A stretch of 32,500 nt of DNA from Monoplex corrugatus. Its lineage: Eukaryota; Mollusca; Gastropoda; Littorinimorpha; Ranellidae. Position numbers and translations under genes: made by a program. The stretch spans positions 35,395,298 through 35,427,797 of the forward strand of contig CM060307.1 of the NCBI GenBank assembly GCA_030674185.1. Reading direction: 5' to 3'. Position 1 is the stretch's first letter. Every line of letters begins with the position of its first letter. Below, piece after piece: positions 28,986 through 32,500 of this stretch. The notes under the pieces are model-generated. The model was not told the DNA's origin. It was given only the letters and a program-made list of their open reading frames with translations, and made no database searches.

Positions 28986-29446
28986 GTGTCTGTCTGTGTG
29001 TCTGTCTGTGTGTCTGTGTGTCTGTCTGTCTCTGTCTGTCTCTGTCTCTCTCTCTCTGTCTCTCTCTCTCTATGTCTCTCTCTCTTTCTGTCTCTCTCTC
29101 TTTCTCTCTCTCTCTCTCGCTCCCTCTCTCTCTCTCTCTTTCTATGTATGTATGTATGTATGTATGTATGTATACGTATGTATGTATGTATGTGCGTATG
29201 TATGTATGTATGTATGTATGTATGTATGTATGAATGCATGTATGTATGTATATCTGTATGTACGTATATATGTATGTATGTATGTAATGTAGTATGTATG
29301 TATGTATGTATGAATGCATGTATGTATGTATGTATGTATGTATGTATGTACGTATGTATGTATATATGTATGTATGTATGTATGAGGGAATCAAAGGGTT
29401 AAGATCTTGCTGGTGGTGGATACGGTGCGGGAGTCAAAGGGTTAAA
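28808..29446. mobile_element. Foldback element 3, centre replaced by TCTG/CT/TATG microsatellite
   Basis: The left half at 28808-28930 (TTGACACCCGCACCCTGTCC, CATGCTAGCAAAGCAAAAAA, CACCATATCCACCAGTTTCC) matches the left halves of elements 1 and 2. The right half at 29385-29446 (GAGGGAATCAAAGGGTTAAG, GGTGGATACGGTGCGGGAGT) is its inverted partner. At the expected symmetry point, 28935-29384 is TCTG, CT and then TATG repeat with GCATG/TACG interruptions. Confidence 0.75.
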
Positions 29447-29460
29447 AAAATCGTAAAGAC

Positions 29461-29540
29461 CTGTAGTGCGTGTATGTGTGAGAGCGTGTGTGCATGTGTG
29501 TGCGTGTTAACGTGTGTGTGTGTGTATGTATGTGTGTGTG

Positions 29541-29597
<57 letters not shown>

Positions 29598-29659
29598 CAT
29601 GTCTAAGCGTGCTAGCATGTGTGTTTGTTGCATGTGTATCTGTGTCATTATCTGTATGT

Positions 29660-29729
<70 letters not shown>

Positions 29730-29750
29730 TGTATACATGCATGCGTGCTT
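29461..29750. repeat. (GT)n-rich tract
   Basis: GT repeats with CGCGCG, ATGT and CTGTATGTCAG interruptions. It corresponds to the shorter GT-rich segments at 30735-30880 and 31855-31998 of the tandem units, here expanded by two long pure GT runs (29540-29584 and 29661-29727). Confidence 0.93.
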
Positions 29751-30305
29751 GCACGCGCTAACGGTTCACAAAGAACTTTCCTTTAAAACTGGGCTGAGGT
29801 GTTGACAAGTGTTTGGTGAACTAACTGTCTCTGTGGATGAATGGCTGTGTTGCCTTGCCTTGTGTGAGGAGGTGGTGGAGTATCCAACCAGTCAGTAGAC
29901 CACAGGAGTTGGGGATGTTGCTGGAGGGGGGAAGGGGAGGAGGTGCCAGTCATACAGGCTTTTTAACCCTTCTTGTCTCTCACTTTTTTTAACAGTCGCT
30001 ATCTTCCCTTTCGTCCCCACCCACTTCCAAAAAAAGAAAAAAAAAAGAAAAAGAAAAAAAATGAAAGAAAGAAAAAGAAGAAAGACAGAAAGAAAACTAA
30101 GCCACATCGCACGTCCTTGTCTCTGTCTATGTCTTTCTTAACTCCTGCTTGTAATCTAGTTGACTTTGGATGTCTTTCTTTTCTGTTGGTTTATACCATC
30201 TTCGGGCCATGGGTAGATGTATAGAAGCATGTACTGCTTGTCTGTTGACTCCGTTAATGGAGAATGTCTTCTCTCTTTCTGTCTTTCTGTCTCTCTGTCT
30301 TTGGG

Positions 30306-30369
<64 letters not shown>

Positions 30370-30408
30370 TCTTCTTTCTCTCTCTTCTCTCTCATTCTCT
30401 CTTCTCTT

Positions 30409-30448
<40 letters not shown>

Positions 30449-31578
30449 GTCTTTGTTCTCTCTCTCTGTCTGTCTGTCTCTTTCTCTCTCTCTTCTCTTC
30501 TCTTTCTTCCCCTCTCTATCTCTGTCCATCTCTCTCTCAGTCTCTCTCTCTCTCTGTCTCTCTGTCTCTCTCTCTCTGTCTCTCTCTCTCTCTTCTCTCT
30601 CAAAAAACTTTGACGCCCTCACCCTATCCACAAGCTTCCCGCAGGAAGGTAGTGCATCAGGTCAGGGAATCAAAGGGTTAAGTTATTGCAGTTTGTGGAT
30701 AGAGTGCGGGAGTTAAAGGGTTAAAAGAGCCTAAAGATTTGTAGTGTGTTTATGTGTGAGAACGTGCGTGTGTCTGCGTGTTAGCGTGTGTGTGTGTTGC
30801 GTGAGGGTGTGTCTATGTGTCTGTGTCAGTATCTGTATGTCAGTATGTCTGTGTATATGTGCATGTGTGCTTGCGCGCGCTCACGGTTCACAAAGAACTT
30901 TCCTTTAAAACTGGGCCGAGGTGTTGACAAGTGTTTGGTGAACTAACTGTCTCTGTGGATGAATGGCCGTGTTGCCTTGCCTTGTGTGAGGTGGTGGTGG
31001 AGTATCCAACCATTCGGTAGACCACAGGAGTGGAGGATGTTGCTGGAGGGGGGAGGGAGAGGAGGTGCCAGTCATACAGGCTTTTTAACCCTTCTTGTCT
31101 CTCACTTTTAACAGTCGCTGTCTTCCCTTTCGTCCCCACCCACTTCCAAAAAAGAAAAAAAAAAGAAAAAAAAGAAGAAAAAAAAAGAAAGAAAGAATAA
31201 AGAGGGAAAAAAAACAGGAAAGAAGAAAGACAGAAAGAAAACTAAGCCATATCGCACGTCCTTGTCTCTGTCTATCTCTGTATTAAGTCCTGTTGTAATC
31301 TAGTTGACTTTGGATGTCTTTCTTTTCTGTTGGTTTATACCATCTTTCGGGCCATGGGTAGATGTATAGAAGCGTGTATTGCTTGTCTGTTAATTCCGTT
31401 AATGGAGAATGTCTTTCTCTATCTCTGTCTTTCTGTCTTTCTGTCTCTCTGGCTCTGGCTCTCTCTCTCTCACTCTCTCTCTCTCTCTCACTCTTTCTTT
31501 CTTCTCTCTTTTTCCTTCTTTCTTTCTTTCTTTCTTTTCTTTTCTCTCTCTGTCTCTGTCTGTCTCTGTCTGTCTCTG

Positions 31579-31612
<34 letters not shown>

Positions 31613-32500
31613 TCCTCTCTCTCCCCTCTCTATCTCTGTCCCTCTCTCTCTCAGTCTCTCTCCGTCTCTCTCTCTCTCTGTCTCTCTCTCTCTCTGTCTC
31701 TCTCTCTTTCTGTCTCTCAAAAAACTTTGACCCCCTCGCCCTATCCACAAGCTTCCTGCAGGAAGGTAGTGCATAGGGTCAGGGAATCAAAAGGTTAAGT
31801 TATTGCAGTTTGTGGATAGAGTGCGGGAGTTAAAGGGTTAAAAGAGCCTAAAGATTTGTAGTGTGTGTATGTGTGAGAACGTGCGTGTATCTGCGTGTTA
31901 GCGTATGTGTGTATTGCGTGAGGCCGTGTCTATGTGTCTGTGTCAGCATCTGTATGTCAGTATGTCTGTGTATATGTGCATGCGTGCTTGTGCGCGCTCA
32001 CGGTTCACAAAGAACTTTCCTTTAAAACTGGGCCGAGGTGTTGACAAGTGTTTGGTGAACTAACTGTCTCTGTGGATGAATGGCTGTGTTGCCTTGCCTT
32101 GTGTGAGGAGGTGGTGGAGTATCCAACCAGTCAGTAGACCACAGGAGTGGGGGATATTGCTGGAGGGGGGAAGGGGAGGAGGTGCCAGTCATACAGGCTT
32201 TTTAACCCTTCTTGTCTCTCACTTTTTTTAACAGTCGCTATCTTCCCTTTCGTCCCCACCCACTTCCAAAAAAAGAAAAAAAAATGAAAGAAAGAAAAAG
32301 AAGAAAGACAGAAAGAAAACTAAGCCACATCGCACGTCCTTGTCTCTGTCTATGTCTTTCTTAACTCCTGCTTGTAATCTAGTTGACTTTGGATGTCTTT
32401 CTTTTCTGTTGGTTTATACCATCTTTGGGGCCATGGGTAGATGTATAGAAGCATGTACTGCTTGTCTGTTGACTCCGTTAATGGAGAATGTCTTCTCTCT
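29750..32500. repeat. Tandem array with a unit of about 1.12 kb (about 2.4 units in window; includes R2-left on the minus strand)
   Basis: The marker GGTTCACAAAGAACTTTCCT starts at 29763, 30885 and 32002, giving periods of 1122 and 1117 bp. Each unit holds, in order: R2-left in minus orientation (TGTTGCCTTGCCTTGTGTGA, GACCACAGGAG), a CTTTCGTCCCCACCCACTTC block, an A/G-rich tract, a TTGACTTTGGATGTCTTTCT block, CT-rich pyrimidines (30262-30600, 31405-31718), a degenerate foldback core (30606-30722, 31728-31843) and a GT-rich segment. The third unit is cut by the window end. Frames in the CT tracts give Ser/Leu or Arg/Glu strings and are not genes. Confidence 0.93.

Noticed and set aside
30127..31774. 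Arg/Glu-rich or Ser/Leu-rich proteins in the CT tracts
   Set aside because: They are translations of CT/GA repeats, recurring in each tandem unit with unit-specific frame breaks.

Overview
The window looks like repeat-rich, non-coding DNA from an animal nuclear genome. I found no host protein gene, rRNA or functional tRNA gene. Nearly everything I can name is a retrotransposon remnant, an interspersed repeat or simple-sequence DNA. Long (AC/GT)n tracts, several LINE families with (ATT)n or (ATG)n tails, tRNA-derived SINEs and minisatellites suggest a marine invertebrate, most likely a mollusc (perhaps a gastropod). This placement is an inference from repeat style, not from a marker gene.

Layout. 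1-2.3 kb: an RTE-like LINE reading frame, open from the window edge to its stop. 2.3-3.4 kb: compound microsatellite and a decayed SINE. 3.9-6.2 kb: a 26-bp minisatellite of about 88 units in perfect phase. 6.2-8.7 kb: first copy of an unnamed repeat (called R1 here), a LINE 3' end and trinucleotide repeats. 8.7-11.3 kb and 18.1-21.6 kb: two colinear paralogous blocks with the order R2-left, (AC)n, R2-right, purine-rich stretch, G/T pentanucleotide tract, R1. 11.3-14.6 kb: a SINE head, an inverted repeat, and LINE copies A and B of one CR1/L2-like family. 14.6-18 kb: a SINE body, large TG/TA/CATA microsatellites, 1.3 kb of unassigned sequence and an AGT-triplet tract. 22.3-25.3 kb: an inverted R1 copy, LINE copy C inserted in a second short repeat (R3), and an RTE-like LINE 3' fragment. 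25.7-28.5 kb: a near-complete tRNA-SINE, two foldback elements, and a nested pair of LINEs with readable target-site duplications. 28.8 kb to the end: a third foldback split by microsatellite, then a tandem array with a unit of about 1.12 kb that runs off the window.

How the parts relate. Insertion order can be read in several places. LINE C interrupts R3, whose uninterrupted copy lies at 21.2-21.4 kb. A CR1/L2-like LINE sits inside an older RTE-like LINE with an 8-bp duplication. LINE A appears to split a diverged R4 repeat. (GT)n arrays lie inside the 3' UTRs of the L2-like LINEs and inside R2, so retroposition probably seeded many of the microsatellites. The unclassified families (R1, R2, R3, R4, the foldback, the SINE and the 1.12-kb tandem unit) are the most likely undescribed content. 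I see no operon-like or defence-like system.
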